Part shown: in pieces, positions 51,100-63,919 of the stretch
Numbering within the stretch: position 1 is the first letter of the stretch
Layout of the letters: every line of letters starts with the position of its first letter
NCBI GenBank assembly: GCA_015680905.1
Contig: CM027383.1
Coordinates: 97,096,501 to 97,160,500 of the forward strand
DNA length: 64,000 nucleotides
Direction: 5' to 3'
Origin: Coptis chinensis
Lineage: Eukaryota > Streptophyta > Magnoliopsida > Ranunculales > Ranunculaceae
Program-made: the position numbers and the translations under genes
The notes under the pieces: model-generated
Databases searched by the model: none
What the model was told of the DNA's origin: nothing
Seen by the model: only the letters and a program-made list of their open reading frames with translations

Positions 51100-51531
51100 A
51101 GATGGTGTTGGTGAAGGACAGTTCAGCCAGGTCCTACTCAATGAGTTGGACGCGATTGACAAGGTCTTGAATCTTGAATTAATTATCTAAAGATTGTTCT
51201 AGTAAAATTAGTTTCTAATATGAATCACTGTTTCTTATCCAGGCTTGTGCTTCTCTGCAAGAGGGGTATCTTCCTCCTGTAACGTTTGTAGTTGTGCAGA
51301 AAAGACAGCATACACGTCTTGTCTTTTTCCTGCTGATCAAAAAAATATGAAAGACAGTGGAAATATTGTTCCTGGTACCCGCTCTTGTCCAATCAGTTAT
51401 CAAGTGATTTACTGTCATATGAGAATTGTTGTTTGAAACATGACTTTTCTTAATCAGGCACTGCAGTTGATTCAATTATATGTCATCCTTCAGAGTTTGA
51501 TTTTTACCTGTGCAGTCATGCTGGTATCCAG
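51100..51531 (+). pseudogene. Argonaute PIWI-domain fragment (AGO5-like)
   Basis: Three exons with correct borders and phase: 51100-51163 (DGVGEGQFSQVLLNELDAID), 51243-51374 ([20 protein letters not shown]; ending SGNIVPG) and 51458-51531 ([17 protein letters not shown]). They cover the middle of the PIWI domain of an AGO1/AGO5/AGO10-type protein; the wording is nearest AGO5. Exon 2 has a 5-bp tandem duplication (GTCTT at about 51319), shifting the frame. Upstream N, PAZ and MID domains and the remaining PIWI sequence are absent. The copia fragment starts 35 bp downstream. It is a genomic (intron-bearing) fragment, not a retrocopy. Confidence 0.85.
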
Positions 51532-51565
51532 GTAATTGGTGTTCAAGTGATGCACGTTTTTGTTT

Positions 51566-53655
51566 TTATATGTCCTGCTTTAGTTCCCTACGATGGTTTG
51601 CTTGGTTGTTTCTTTTGTAGCAACTCTTGGTCAGATTAGACCTAAAAATTTTGATTTTCAAATCTAAAAGGTTTTGTATTTGAGCTTTGAAATTTTGAAA
51701 AGCAACATTAAAGTCAGACTTGGCTTTTAATGGAAAAATCCAGCAGTAACTAGAATAGTCATCAACAATACTTGCATAAAATCGAAAACCAGAGATTGAA
51801 TTCATTGGAGGTGGTCCCCACAAGTCAATATGAATCAAATACAAAGGATAACTAGCCTTGCTAGTAGACAGCGAAAAAGACAACTGAGTACTCTTGCCAA
51901 ATTGGCAGTTATTGCAGAAATGATTCTGAGAATCTTTATACAAAGGTAAAGCAAAGTTTTGAATGACTTTATGCATGACAGAAGATGCAGGATGTCCTAG
52001 CCGTTGGTGCCACAGCAGTGGTCCAGTTCTTTCACCAATATAGGCTGAATTTGATGCAGGGGTGGATCCAGGTGGGTGCGGGGGTGTGCTGCAGCACACC
52101 CAACTTTTCCGTCAAAAAAAAAAATACTAGGTATAATAGTGTATAATTCACCACAGTACACCTAACTTTTCTGTCGAAAAAAAAATACTAGGTATAATAG
52201 TGTATAATTCACCACAGTACTCTTAACTTTTCTGTCGAAAAGAAAAATGCTAGTTATAATAGTGTTTAATTCATCCCAAAAAAAATATTTGTAGTGTATG
52301 TTAGTTGTAGCAGCCCCCCTTGAGTGGCAATCCTAGATCCGCCCCTGATTTGATGGTGCATAAGATAATGCATGAGCTGTAGGTAGTGAAATAGGACATA
52401 GGCCATTATGATGATGCCCTTGGAAAAGGATATTCTGTGTTAAGTTGTCCTTGGCATAAAAATGAGAGGGAGTGAAAGTGAGTGAACAATTGTTATCTAA
52501 AGTGAATTTTTGAACTGATAATAGGTTCTGTGATAATTTAGGAACAAGTAACACATCCTTAAGCATAAAAGTGGATTCAGTAGGTGTTTTACGAATGACA
52601 TTACCAGTGTGAGCAATGTTTAATGCGTGGCCATCTCCCACTGTGACTTGGTCTGTGCTAGAATAGGCATTTGGATAGATGAGATTCTCATATTCAGATG
52701 TCATGTGATTAGAAGCTCCACTGTGAACATACCAATCTGTGTTCTTTGAAGTTGATGCACCATTCCTATTAGCTACCACAGCATGTAGCTTCTTAGGTGG
52801 TATTTTGCCCTGATAAGCATAATTCATCCTATGGTAACAATCAATAGCATAGTGAGTAAGTTTATGACATATCTGACAGACAGGTCTGTTCCCATAGTTG
52901 TATTGTGAAGGTACTCCTTGACCATTAGGAGCAGATTGAAGACACTTATTTGTTTGATTGAGAGATTGTGAATATGCATTGTTGTTATTGTAGTTGTTAT
53001 AAGAAGCAGTAGTGCCTCTTCCATTGAACCTGCCTCTGTCTCTTCCTTTATAAGTGTTTCCACCTTGATTATTTTGAGAGTAATGATTGGAACCATTTGT
53101 AGTCCTTGATGCATGAAATGCTTGAGTTACATTCTTTGAGTTTTGAACAATAGGTCTGCCTTCTTCCAAGTTTAACTCTTCAGTTAAAAGAAGGCCGTGT
53201 AAGTCATCAATAGAAACTGCTTCAGATCGAACTCGGATGGATGTGCAGAAAGATTTATAATCAACAGGTAAACCTTTGAAGATATAGATCAATACATCTT
53301 CTTCATTTATAACACTTCCAACAGCTTTCAAATTATCTACTGCTTCTTTGAAGATACTCTGACACTGTGGAATTACCTTTAGTAATGGATTGTAGTCTTA
53401 TCTTAAGTTGATGAATGTGAGATCTTGAAACTGAAGAGAACCTTTTCTCTAAAGTAGTCCATAACTGATTTGACGTTGCAGAAGCAACGACATAAGGAAG
53501 AAGACTCTCTGAAATAGTAGCATTGAGCAAAATCAACAGATTTTGATCTTTCTTGTTCCATGAAGTATATAGAGGATTGACACAAGTAGCTTCAGCAAGA
53601 TGTTTGAGTGGACAAATCGAAGATGTTTGAGATTGCTCTTTGCTTCTTCTTCCCT
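51566..53655 (-). mobile_element. Ty1/copia retrotransposon gag-protease-integrase fragment
   Basis: On the minus strand from 53655: copia gag (LLILLNATISESLLPYV; GNSTVSEYLQR; YIFKGLPVDYKSFCTSIRVR), a zinc knuckle with C-x2-C-x4-H-x4-C spacing (CQICHKLTHYAIDC), the protease motif as WYVHSGASNHM (the catalytic Asp of the usual D-S-G is His here), the integrase zinc-binding part (WHQRLGHPAS; CNNCQFGKSTQL) and the start of the integrase core (IHIDLWGPPPM). Frame is lost near 53333 and beyond 51600. RT, RNase H and LTRs are missing. A 291-bp hAT MITE lies within the protease-integrase spacer. Confidence 0.9.
52057..52347. mobile_element. hAT-type MITE inside the copia fragment
   Basis: The ends CAGGGGTGGATCCAGG and (inverted) CAGGGGCGGATCTAGG are flanked by a perfect 8-bp duplication ATTTGATG (52049-52056 and 52348-52355). 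Inside are three tandem units of about 66 bp (AACTTTTCTGTCGAAAA and GTGTATAATTCACCACAGTA). Removing the element and one TSD copy would restore a continuous copia frame, so it inserted after the copia element. Confidence 0.9.
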
Positions 53656-53659
53656 TGAG

Positions 53660-55400
53660 GTTTAGGACTGGCTATGAACTTCCCTCAGAGCGAGTGTACT
53701 CAGGACTCAGCGCTTGTAGTTGTTTTTAGTAGGGATGGCGCACGGTTGTTTGAGCCCCCCTTTTTTTTTTTACTGTAGGATGGAACCCTACTTTATCTAT
53801 GAATCTGTTTCCTGTAGCTAGCCGCTAATAGTCAGTCGTCTGTCTGTCTTTCTCCTTTCCTTTCCTTGCCTGCTAGCTCTCCTTTCTCTTTACTGGAAGT
53901 TCCAAAAGTTATAGCACTCTAGGATAGATAAGCAGATATTAGATATCTTGGTGTTGCTCTGCTAGTAGAAAGGATAGTGTCTGTTCTAGTGGTCTAAGGA
54001 AGGTCTTTAAGTGAAGGCTAGATGTGGGTCGGGTTCGAAGAAGCTAGAATAAGATAGAAGTCACTATCTGGATGAAGCCTGTAGGTAGGCGAATGTAGTT
54101 GGTACTCTAAGAGTCTAAGACAATATGAAGACGGAAGTCTCGGTTGTGGCTTTTCGTCTGCTGTTGCTCTCTTATCTGTGGCAGTCAAATAGCTGGCAAG
54201 GATAGGTAAGTAAGAAGGGATCCCCCTCCTTCCTTAGGCAGGTAGGTGATCAAGTATGGCAGACGGCGAGCTGAGGATATATATAAAATGAGCCCTCCTT
54301 CTTTTAGACCACACCATCGGTAATTGATATCTAGAAGACGCAAAGACAAAGACGCAACATCCTTTTTGTTATCGGCTTCTCTATAGGTTTCAAGGAAGCA
54401 AGGCTTAGAATGTATTTTGTTTCCTTATTGTTAGGACAAAGCAGGAGCTTCCTTTCCTTGCCTGGTAGTTGAGTAAGGTTTGTCGGCATCCTTTCTAGTG
54501 AGTTGTTTCTTTTTTAGTTGTTCCAAGGGTTGATAAGGAAGAGTAAAGCGAAGGAAGGATAAGAATAAATTAGCTGGTAGCTCTTTCTCTCTGGAGAGTT
54601 GTATGTAAGGTTGTTTCTAGAATGAAATAGCTGAGGCAATCTCCTAAGCCATAAGAGAGGAGGATAGAGTTAGCATTGATTGGGAAGCAAGGAACTAGTA
54701 ATCCATCGAAGAGGAGCTTACCCTAGAGAAGTAAAAGGGAGGGAATTGGATATCTGTCCTCAAGTCTTGGCTAGAAGCCACGAATGGCAATAGAAGAGAA
54801 GATGAAATGACTTATCCAGTTATCCTAGATACCTATTACCTTACTACAGGAAGGAAAAATCTGAAAGGCAAAAGCCTAACTACTATTAACGCTAGAAAGC
54901 TAAAGGGCTTACCGAGCGGGCTAACTATGAAGGGCGGAGTTAGCGGGAAGCTGCTTACTAAGGGATAGGCACGAAAGGCCTGGTATTTTGTTGCTAGGTT
55001 TCCATTTGGTAGGCAATGAAGAGGTAGAAGCAGGAGACGAAGCAATGAGTTGGTGACAGACAGGATAGGAAAGCCTTAGAGAGAAGACGGTTGGGCGATT
55101 GCGATTACTTGGAGAATAAGTTTGAAAAAGAATATGATACTCTAGGTCGTAGCAATCCCATAGAAGAGGACTCACTCTAGTTAGGCCTTTAGGCAGGTTT
55201 AATGAGTGTTTGTTTTAGCCCAAAGGAGCACATTAGATTACAAAAGTAGTCGACAAAGAGCGGTTGAATTTTACAGGTTCCAAGCTATCTGAACACCGAG
55301 TTAACTAGGAGTAGTTCTTGGTTACTGTTTACTTTCCTAGCTCCCTGACTAGGAAAGGACTAGGTAGGGGCTATTTGTTGATTACTCTGTGACGGTACCC
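53660..55400. other. Mitochondrial-like (NUMT candidate) segment, right
   Basis: Like 47990-49850, this has even base composition and CTTTCCTTGCCTGCTAGC, GGATCCCCCTCCTTCCTTAG and AGGAAGCAAGGC-type wording seen in plant mitochondrial spacers, with no nuclear-type gene. No mitochondrial gene or tRNA was recognised. Its left edge meets the copia gag abruptly at about 53655. Confidence 0.45.
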
Positions 55401-55735
55401 GCAGTCCACGGTAGCGTGGTTTAGTAGCAGCTCTGTCTCTCCTTTATTTGAATCTGTAATGTAATGCTGTTTACCTTATGATGAGGTCCCAGCTCGCTGA
55501 GGCCTCCAACAACTACACTTAAACTCCCTTTCACATTAGGCAGCGTTTGATATGTATGACTGGCTGGATGCACGCGGTTTGGACACTGAGACACACAATT
55601 GAATATTCTGTTTTGTTTGTCCGAGTTACTTAATTTACTGTGTTCTTGTGGTTGCTGATTTTTCTGATTTGACAAGAAAAAATTGTATATTGTAATGAAA
55701 TTAATGAATTTGTGGGATCTCTACGTTTTGTGCAG

Positions 55736-56678
<943 letters not shown>

Positions 56679-56852
56679 GTTTTTCCGTATTGAGAAGTAG
56701 AGCTTCGGCAGTCTGCCTAGAAAAGGCGATGTTCGATCCCATTTTGTTTGATGTAAGTTTGAGAGTTAGTCTTTCGGTTTTTTAATGATGCTTTAACTTG
56801 CTTATTCACATTTTTTTTAGATCGTTAAACCACGAATGACGTTTACTTGCAG

Positions 56853-56981
56853 AGTCTGGGAAATGTATTCTGGAAATAAAGAGGCCTGGAGGTAAAATTA
56901 AGAGAGTTGTATTTGGTCCTCTGAAGAAGACTATTATCAGTGCGGGTGAAGATGCTGTGGTTCGCATAATGGGATACTGAG
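56853..56981 (+). pseudogene. eIF3i (TIF3I1) WD-repeat exon fragment
   Basis: A single exon bounded by TTGCAG and GAG/GTAAGT reads SGKCILEIKRPGGKIKRVVF and GPLKKTIISAGEDAVVRI, the WD-repeat segment of translation initiation factor 3 subunit I. One extra A near 56970 shifts the frame so that WDTE is lost. No other eIF3i exon is nearby. Confidence 0.75.
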
Positions 56982-57411
56982 GTAAGTAGTTGTATCACAT
57001 TCAACATTCGTGACTATATTGAATAGTTATGATTTTGCACTTGATTTGGCTATCGCGCAAAAAACAGTTTACCACTGAGCACACACCTTAAACAAGCTTT
57101 ACACAGACAGCAGCAGCTATATACAGAGACACAGACCCTCCTTTTTTTATTTTTTTTAAGTGTACACGCTCTCTCTCTATTTACAGCACACTGATTAGTG
57201 TACACAAGAACACGACACACACTCATGTAGCTTGCAGCAGCAGTTAGCTGGGGCATCTCTGGTGGCAGCAGCTTGAAATCCCTTGACGTAAGATATGCCC
57301 CCTCCAGCAGCTTCCAGCAACCGCCATTGCTAAGTCTTGGTTACTGAGAAATCTAGGGAGTTTTATGTTGCAACAGGACAATAATTATTAGTTTTGTTTA
57401 TTTTGGTTTGC
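56982..57411. other. Spacer upstream of the CNOT9 start, possible promoter/leader
   Basis: No gene. It includes a CAGCAGCAG-type stretch near 57230-57320 and AT-rich DNA just before the CNOT9 ATG. Whether it carries the original CNOT9 promoter is unknown. Confidence 0.4.
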
Positions 57412-58995
57412 ATGGCGAAATTGGGTCAGCAGCAATTCGTTGCGTCATTTAATCGATCCTCATTTTCATCTGCAGCTGCCGCTCTTTCTCTTTCCAATAA
57501 CAATAATAATAATAACACCGACAAAGAGCAGAAAATGGCTTCCGCTGAACAATTGGTTTTCGAATTGAGTAATCCCGATCTTCGTGAAAATGCTCTTCTT
57601 GATTTATCCAAGGTTCTTTATTTAATTTAATTACTTACTTCTTTTTTATTTAATTATATATAATATTAATTGATTTCATCCTTTTGTAGAAGAGAGATTT
57701 TCCAGGATTTGGCTCCCTTTACCTTATATAATATTAAAGTGCATTACCTTAGACCTCGTAGGCATTTTGCAGGGGCAGCAAAGACCATTGCTGAAACTTA
57801 TCAGGGGGTGGGAGTTTCCTCCGATGGGGTCATGTTTATGTCCATGGATGGAAACCGCGTCTCTGTCGAACCAAATCGCCCTGCCAGGAATGTTCCCCCT
57901 GTAGAAGCAAATCGCCCAGCGAGAAATGCTGGGTCCTCAAGTTATGGTAGATCTTCTAACAGAAAGAAAACCATTGGGAGAGACGCTCAGAATCTTCTGG
58001 ATTATTTCAAGCGTATGCAGGCTGAGAATCCTGGCTTCTTTTACGCAATGCAACTCGACGACGAGGGCCATATGACTAATGTTTTTTGGGCAGATGCAAG
58101 GTCAAGAAATGCTTACATTCACTCTGGGGATGTTGTTACTTTTGACACTATGTACAGACCTAACCAGTATCGGGTTCCATACGCGCCATTCACTGGTATG
58201 AACCATCATGGGCAGATGGTGCTGTTTGGTTGTGCTCTAATCTCTGACGAGTCTGAGTCTTCCTTTTTGTGGCTCTTCAAGACTTGGCTTGAAGCAATGT
58301 CTGGTCGTGCTCCTGTTTCTCTAACAACAGATCAGGACAGGGCTATACAGGCAGCAGTTGCTCAAGTTTTTCCCGGAACTCGCCACTGTATTTGTAAATG
58401 GCACATTTTAAGGGAAGGTCAGGAAAGACTTGGTCATGTCTGCCATACCCATCCAACTTTCCAAGGGGAACTTTATAAGTGCATCAACTTGACCAAGACG
58501 ATTGAGGAGTTTGAATCATCTTGGAGTTGTTTAGTTGACAAATATGATCTTAGGAAAAATGATTGGCTTCAGGCCTTGTATAATGCTCGTAGACATTGGG
58601 CCCCTGTATATTTCCGTGATACTTTCTTTGCCGCAATCTCCATGAATCAAGGGTATGAAAGTGTTAGTTCATTTTTTGATGGTTACGCTAACCAACAGAC
58701 CACGCTGCCCGTGTTCTTTCGTCAGTATGAAAGAGCTTTAGAAAATTGGGTTGAGAAAGAAATTGAAGCAGATTTCGAGACAATCTGCACCACACCAGTA
58801 CTGAAGACTCCTTCCCCAATGGAGAAACAAGCCGCAAACTTGTACACGAGGAAAATATTTGCAAAATTTCAGGATGAATTAGTTGAAACATTTGTTTATA
58901 CTGATAAAATTGAGGGGGATGGTGCAATTAGCACTTTTCGGGTAGCAAAGTTTGAGGATGATGACAAGGTACATTGTCACCTTAAATGTTCCTGA
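57412..58995 (+). CDS. Chimeric ORF: CNOT9 N-terminus fused in frame to FRS7/12-like transposase domain
   Basis: Exon 1 (57412-57612) encodes the N-terminus of the CCR4-NOT subunit CNOT9/RCD1 ([33 protein letters not shown]). A normal intron (57613-57689) joins in phase to [10 protein letters not shown], the family's exon 2 start. CNOT9 ends at about 57719. After about 15 filler bases the frame enters FRS7/12-like sequence at 57735 ([20 protein letters not shown]) and stays open to a TGA at 58995, covering [20 protein letters not shown], the MULE core ([20 protein letters not shown]) and [20 protein letters not shown]. The spliced ORF would be about 500 codons. It lacks the FAR1 DNA-binding domain. 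A 2-base loss near 58969 cuts it off before the SWIM finger. Expression is unknown; it could equally be a fragment collage that happens to be open. Confidence 0.6.
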
Positions 58996-59164
58996 AATGA
59001 GAGCAAGTTGCAGCTGTCGGATGTTTGAATTTTCAGGCATTCTCTGTAGGCATATATTGACAGTTTTCATTGTAACAAATGTACTTACTCTCCCATCTCA
59101 TTATATACTGAAGCGTTGGACAAGAAATGCCAAGACAGTCACTGGATTAGATAAGCGTAATGGG
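58970..59164 (+). pseudogene. SWIM zinc-finger end of FRS7/12-like copy 2, out of frame
   Basis: In a different frame from the chimeric ORF, the sequence continues as [19 protein letters not shown] and [20 protein letters not shown] to [18 protein letters not shown]. This is the SWIM C-x-C...C-x-H finger and following helix of FRS7/12. FRS similarity stops at about 59164, where the tandem array starts. The C-terminal tail seen in copy 1 is absent. Confidence 0.8.
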
Positions 59165-62100
59165 GAGGTCACTGTATCAATGATTTTGGTGTGGCTTTTT
59201 TAATATGGAATCTCAAGTATAACTTTTCAGAACAAAGAATTCAGTTCTCTATTTTTTTTTTATTAATTTCAATCTCATCAGAAAACTGGTGTATTACAAC
59301 ACACACGCTGTATCAACGATTTTTGTGTGATTTTTTTAATATAGAATCTCAATTATAATTTTTAAAACAGAGAATTTAGTTCACTATTTTTATTTTTATT
59401 TTATTTTTTATTTTTATGTTTTTCCAATCTCGTCAGCAAACTTGTGTATTACAACACAAATGCTGTATCAACGGTTTTTGAAAAAAAAAGGATCAACGGT
59501 TTTTGTGTGGCTTTTCTAATATTGAGTCTCAAGAATAATTTTTAGGACATAAAGGTGAAACAATCACAAATTCCAGGAACACGTATAGAAACTAACAAAC
59601 AAGTACTCAAAAAGGTGAAAGTCAGATGGGCTTAATAAGAGATAAGTAATTGTTGTACTGCTTAACAATGGAAGAAAAACACTTCAAATGGACATATAAG
59701 CAACCAATATTCTTGAGTACAACAATTGTATCAACGATTTTTGTGTTATTTATTTATTTATTTATTACAACACACATGTTGTATCAACGATTTTTGTCTG
59801 TTTTTTTTTAATATGGAGTCTCAATTATAATTTTTAGGACAGAGAATTCAGGTAACTATTTTTTATTATTTTTATTATTTTTATTAATTCCAATCTCATC
59901 AGAAAACTGGTGTATTATAACACACATGCTGTATTAACGATTTTTGTGTGTTTTTTTTAATATGGAATATCAAGTATAGTTTTTAAGACAAAGAATTTAG
60001 TTTTTTTTTTTCCAATTTCGTCAGAAAACTGGTGTATTATAACACACATAATGTATCAACGGTTTTTGGAAAAAAAAAAAAGTATCAACTGTTATTTTGT
60101 GGCTTTTCAAATATTGAATCACAAGAATAATTTTCAAGACATAAATTTGAAACAATCACCAATTCCAGGCACACATGAGCAAACCAATATTCTTTATCAA
60201 GGACCGTTAACGTGAGCAAATTCTTGTATATAACTAACCTGGAAAATCACAAGCCTCAAGTCTAAGTGGAGAGATTTATGAAAAGCAATACAAACTTCTA
60301 AAAAGATCCATAAATTTTTAAAAACAAATCTACGCAACCTAAAATATATTAGAATTCAGTTCTCTTTTTTCACATTTTTTTAGAAAACTGGTGTATTTAT
60401 AACACATGTGATGTATCAATGATTTTTGTGTGGTTTTTTAATATGGAATCTCAAGTATAATTTTTACGATAAAGAATTCGGTTCTCTGTTTTTTTTTTGT
60501 ATTTATTAATTTTTTTATTAATTCCAATCTCATTAGAAAACTAGTGTATTACAACACACATGCTGTATTAACGATTTTTGTGTGGTTTTTTTTAATATGG
60601 AATCTCAATTATAATTTTTAGGGCACATAATTCAGTTCACAATTTTTTTTTTATTAATTCCAATCTCATCAGAAAACTGGTGTATTACAACACACATGCT
60701 GTATCGACAATTTTTGTGTGGTTTTTTTAATATGGAATATCAAGTATAATTTTTAAGACAAAGTATTTAGTTTTTTTTTTTCCAATTTCGTCAGCAAATT
60801 GGTGTATTATAACACACATGATGTATCAACGGTTTTTGGAAAAAAAGAAAAAAGTATTAACTGTTTTTTTGTGGCTTTTCTAATATTGAATCACAAGAAT
60901 AATTTTTAGGACATAAAGGTAAAACAATCACCAATTCCAGACACACATGCAGAAACTAACAATCATGTAGTCAAAAAGGTGAAAGTCAAATTGTGCTTGA
61001 TAAAAGATAAGTTGTTGTTGTAGTGCTTAACAATGAAAGAAAAATAATTCAAAGGGAAATATAAGCAACCAATATTCTTCATCACGGACCGTTTACGTGA
61101 GCAAATTCTTATATATAACTAACCTTGAAAATTACAAACTTCAATTCCAAATGGAGAGATTTCTGAAAAGCAATACAAACTTCTAAAATGATCCACAAGT
61201 TTCTAAAAACAAATCTACGCAACCTAAAATATATTAGAATTCAGTTATCTTTTTTCCCATTTTTTTTTAGCAAATTGATGTATTTATAACACATGTGTCG
61301 TATCAACGATTTTTGTGTGGCTTTTTTAATATGGAATCTCAAGTATAATTTTTAGGACAAAGAATTCAATTATCTATTTTTTTTTTATTAATTCCAATCT
61401 CATTAGAAAATTGGTTTATTACAACACACATGCTGTATCAACAATTTTTGTGTGGTTTTTTTAATATGGAATCTCAATTATAATTTTTAAGACAGAGAAT
61501 TCCGTTCACTATTTTTTATTTTTTTTTAGTAATTCCAATCTCCTTAGAAAATTGGTGTATTACAACACACATGCTGTATAAACGATTTTAGTGTGGTTTT
61601 TATAATATGGAATCTCTATTATAATTTTTAAGACAGGGAATTCAGTTCTCTATTTTTAATTCTTATTATTAATTCCAATCTCATCAGAAAACCGGTGTAT
61701 TACAACACACATGTTGTATCAACGATTTTTGTGTGGTTTTGTTAATATATAATCTCAAGTATAATTTTTTAGAAAAAAGAATTCAATTTTTTTTTTCCAA
61801 TTTTGTCAGCAAACTGGTGTATTACAACACAAATGCTGTATCAACGGTTTTTGGAAAAAAAAAATGTATCAATGGTTTTTGTGTTGCTTTTCTAATATTG
61901 AATCTAAAGAATAATTTTTAAGACATAAAGATGAAACAATCACCCATTCTAGGCACACATGCAGAAACTAACAAGCATGTACTCAAAAAGGTTAAAGTCA
62001 GATTGGGCTTGATAAAAGATAAGTTGTTATTGTACTACTCAACAATGAAAGAAAAATAATTCAAAGGGAAATATAAGCAACCAATAGTCTTCATCAAGGA

Positions 62101-62861
62101 CCGTTAACGTGAGCAAATTGTTGTATATAACTAATTTGGAAAATTACAAGCTTCAAGTCCAAATGACGAGATTTCTGCAAAGCAATACAAGCTTTTAAAA
62201 AGATCCACAAGTTTCTTAAAACAAATCTATGAAACCTAAAATATATTAGAATTCAGTTATCTTTTTCCCATTTTTTTTTAGCAAACTGGTGTATTTATAA
62301 CTCATGTGTTGTTTTAACGATTTTTGTATAGCTTTTTTAATATGAAATCTCAAGTATAATTTTTAGGACAAAGAATTCAGTTCTCTATTTTTTTTTTATT
62401 TTTTATTAATTCCAATCTCATTAGAAAACTGGTTTATTACAACACACATGCTGTATCAACGATTTTTGTGTGGTTTTTTTAATATAGAATCTCAAGTATA
62501 AAAAAAGAATTCAGTTTTTTTTTTTTTCCAATTTCGTCTGAAAACTGGAGTATTAAAACACACATACTGTATCAACGGTTTTTGGAACAAAAAAAGTATC
62601 AACGGTTTTTGTGTGGCTTTTCTAATATTGAATCTCAAGAATAATTTTTAGGACGTAAAGGTTAAACAATCACTAATTCCAGGTGAACATACATAAACTA
62701 ACAAACATGTACTCAAAAATGTGAAAGTTAGATTGGACTTGATAAGAGATAAGTTGCTGTTGTACTGCTCAACAATGGAAGAAAAATAATTCGAAGGGAA
62801 ATATAAGCAACCAATATTCTTCATGAAGGACCGTTAACGTGGGCAAATTCTTGTATATAAA
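59165..62861. repeat. Tandem array of about 136-bp units with higher-order structure
   Basis: The unit contains TGTATCAACGATTTTTGTGT, TTTAATATGGAATCTCAA, an AATTCAGTTCTCTATTTTTT tract, ATTCCAATCTCATCAGAAAA and CTGGTGTATTACAACACACA. Groups of two to five units alternate with longer spacer blocks. The blocks have ACATAAAGGTGAAACAATCA, AAGCAACCAATATTCTTCAT, GGACCGTTAACGTGAGCAAA and CGCAACCTAAAATATATTAG, and start at about 59540, 60120, 60895, 61915 and 62640. The array resumes after the LINE at 63920 and runs to the window edge. No ORF. It starts exactly where FRS7 homology stops. Confidence 0.9.
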
Positions 62862-62868
62862 TAACCTT

Positions 62869-63919
62869 TTTTTTTGCATGCAAGTAGGATATTTTATTAA
62901 TAGGTAATAAAGAATACAACTATGACAAAATGGATTTACAATAGACTCTAAAAATGAAATCTGTATTAAGTCCGGTGAGGACATTCTAAGGACTTAATGA
63001 AAGGGGGTCTATTGGGACTCCAATAGAGCTCTCCTTTACTCAAAGTTGATCCATGTTTTGCTGCCGCATCTATCCCAAGGTTTGCTTCTCTGAGTGTATG
63101 TGAAATTTTCCAGTCAATAAGCTTTGATGCTCTATACCACCTTGCTCTCAGCCACCATGGGGCTTCTCCTCCTTTGAATGCTAGGACTACTACCATAGAG
63201 TCACTCTCTATCTGGAGTTTTTGCCATCCTTTTTCCACCGTAGTTTCGGCCGCCAAAACCACTGCGAAACTTTCTGCCTCATAATTTGTAGTAACCCCTA
63301 GGCCTTGTACCAAGATACCCAGAATTTCCGTCGTATTGTTCCTGAAAATGATTCCCGCACCCCCATTGCCTGGATTTCCGAAGGCTGAACCATCTGTGTT
63401 GGCCTTAACTACCCCTATATCAGGAGGAATCCAGGACACTTCTCTGATTTTACTCGCTGGCTTCACTCTTCTTTTGATGTTCAATTGGTTTAGAATCTGA
63501 AAATCTATGGTAGAATTACTCAATGTTCTAGTTAGCAGGAGACCAGCGATGCTTACCCCTTTAAGGACTTCACATCTTATTCTCAGCGGATTTAGCTTCA
63601 CATCTTCAAAGAAAATACTATTTCACACTTTCCATATTCGGACCATGAGATGGACAGCCGCAACATTCCAGAGTTCCTTGCGTATCTGGTTATGCCCTCT
63701 TCCTACCTCCATGATTGATTTTAAGTTGATGTCTAAGGGCTTTAGTCCAAAGTAGTTCGAAGCCCATTGCCATAGTGCCGTGGCCTCCTCACACTCCCAG
63801 AGAATATGCTTCACGCTTTCTGCTTCCTTCTTACAGAGCCTACATCGCGAAGCAAGTTGAACTCCTTTCCTTTGCACTCTGTCATCTGTTGGGACCACTT
63901 GGTGGATCAATTTCCAAGT
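62869..63919 (-). mobile_element. 5'-truncated LINE (zf-RVT and RNase H end)
   Basis: On the minus strand: the zf-RVT domain of plant LINEs (CRLCKKEAESVKHILWECEE, 63910-63623), an in-frame TGA, then an RNase H-like domain (VVKANTDGSAFGNPGNGGAG; NYEAESFAVVLAAE; REANLGIDAAAKHG, 63601-62966) and a short A-run at the 3' end (plus T-run 62867-62875). TAACCTT at 62862-62868 and 63920-63926 is the target-site duplication, and both flanks match the array spacer. Reverse transcriptase and endonuclease are gone by 5' truncation. Apart from the one stop the frame is open, so the insertion is fairly young. Confidence 0.9.
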
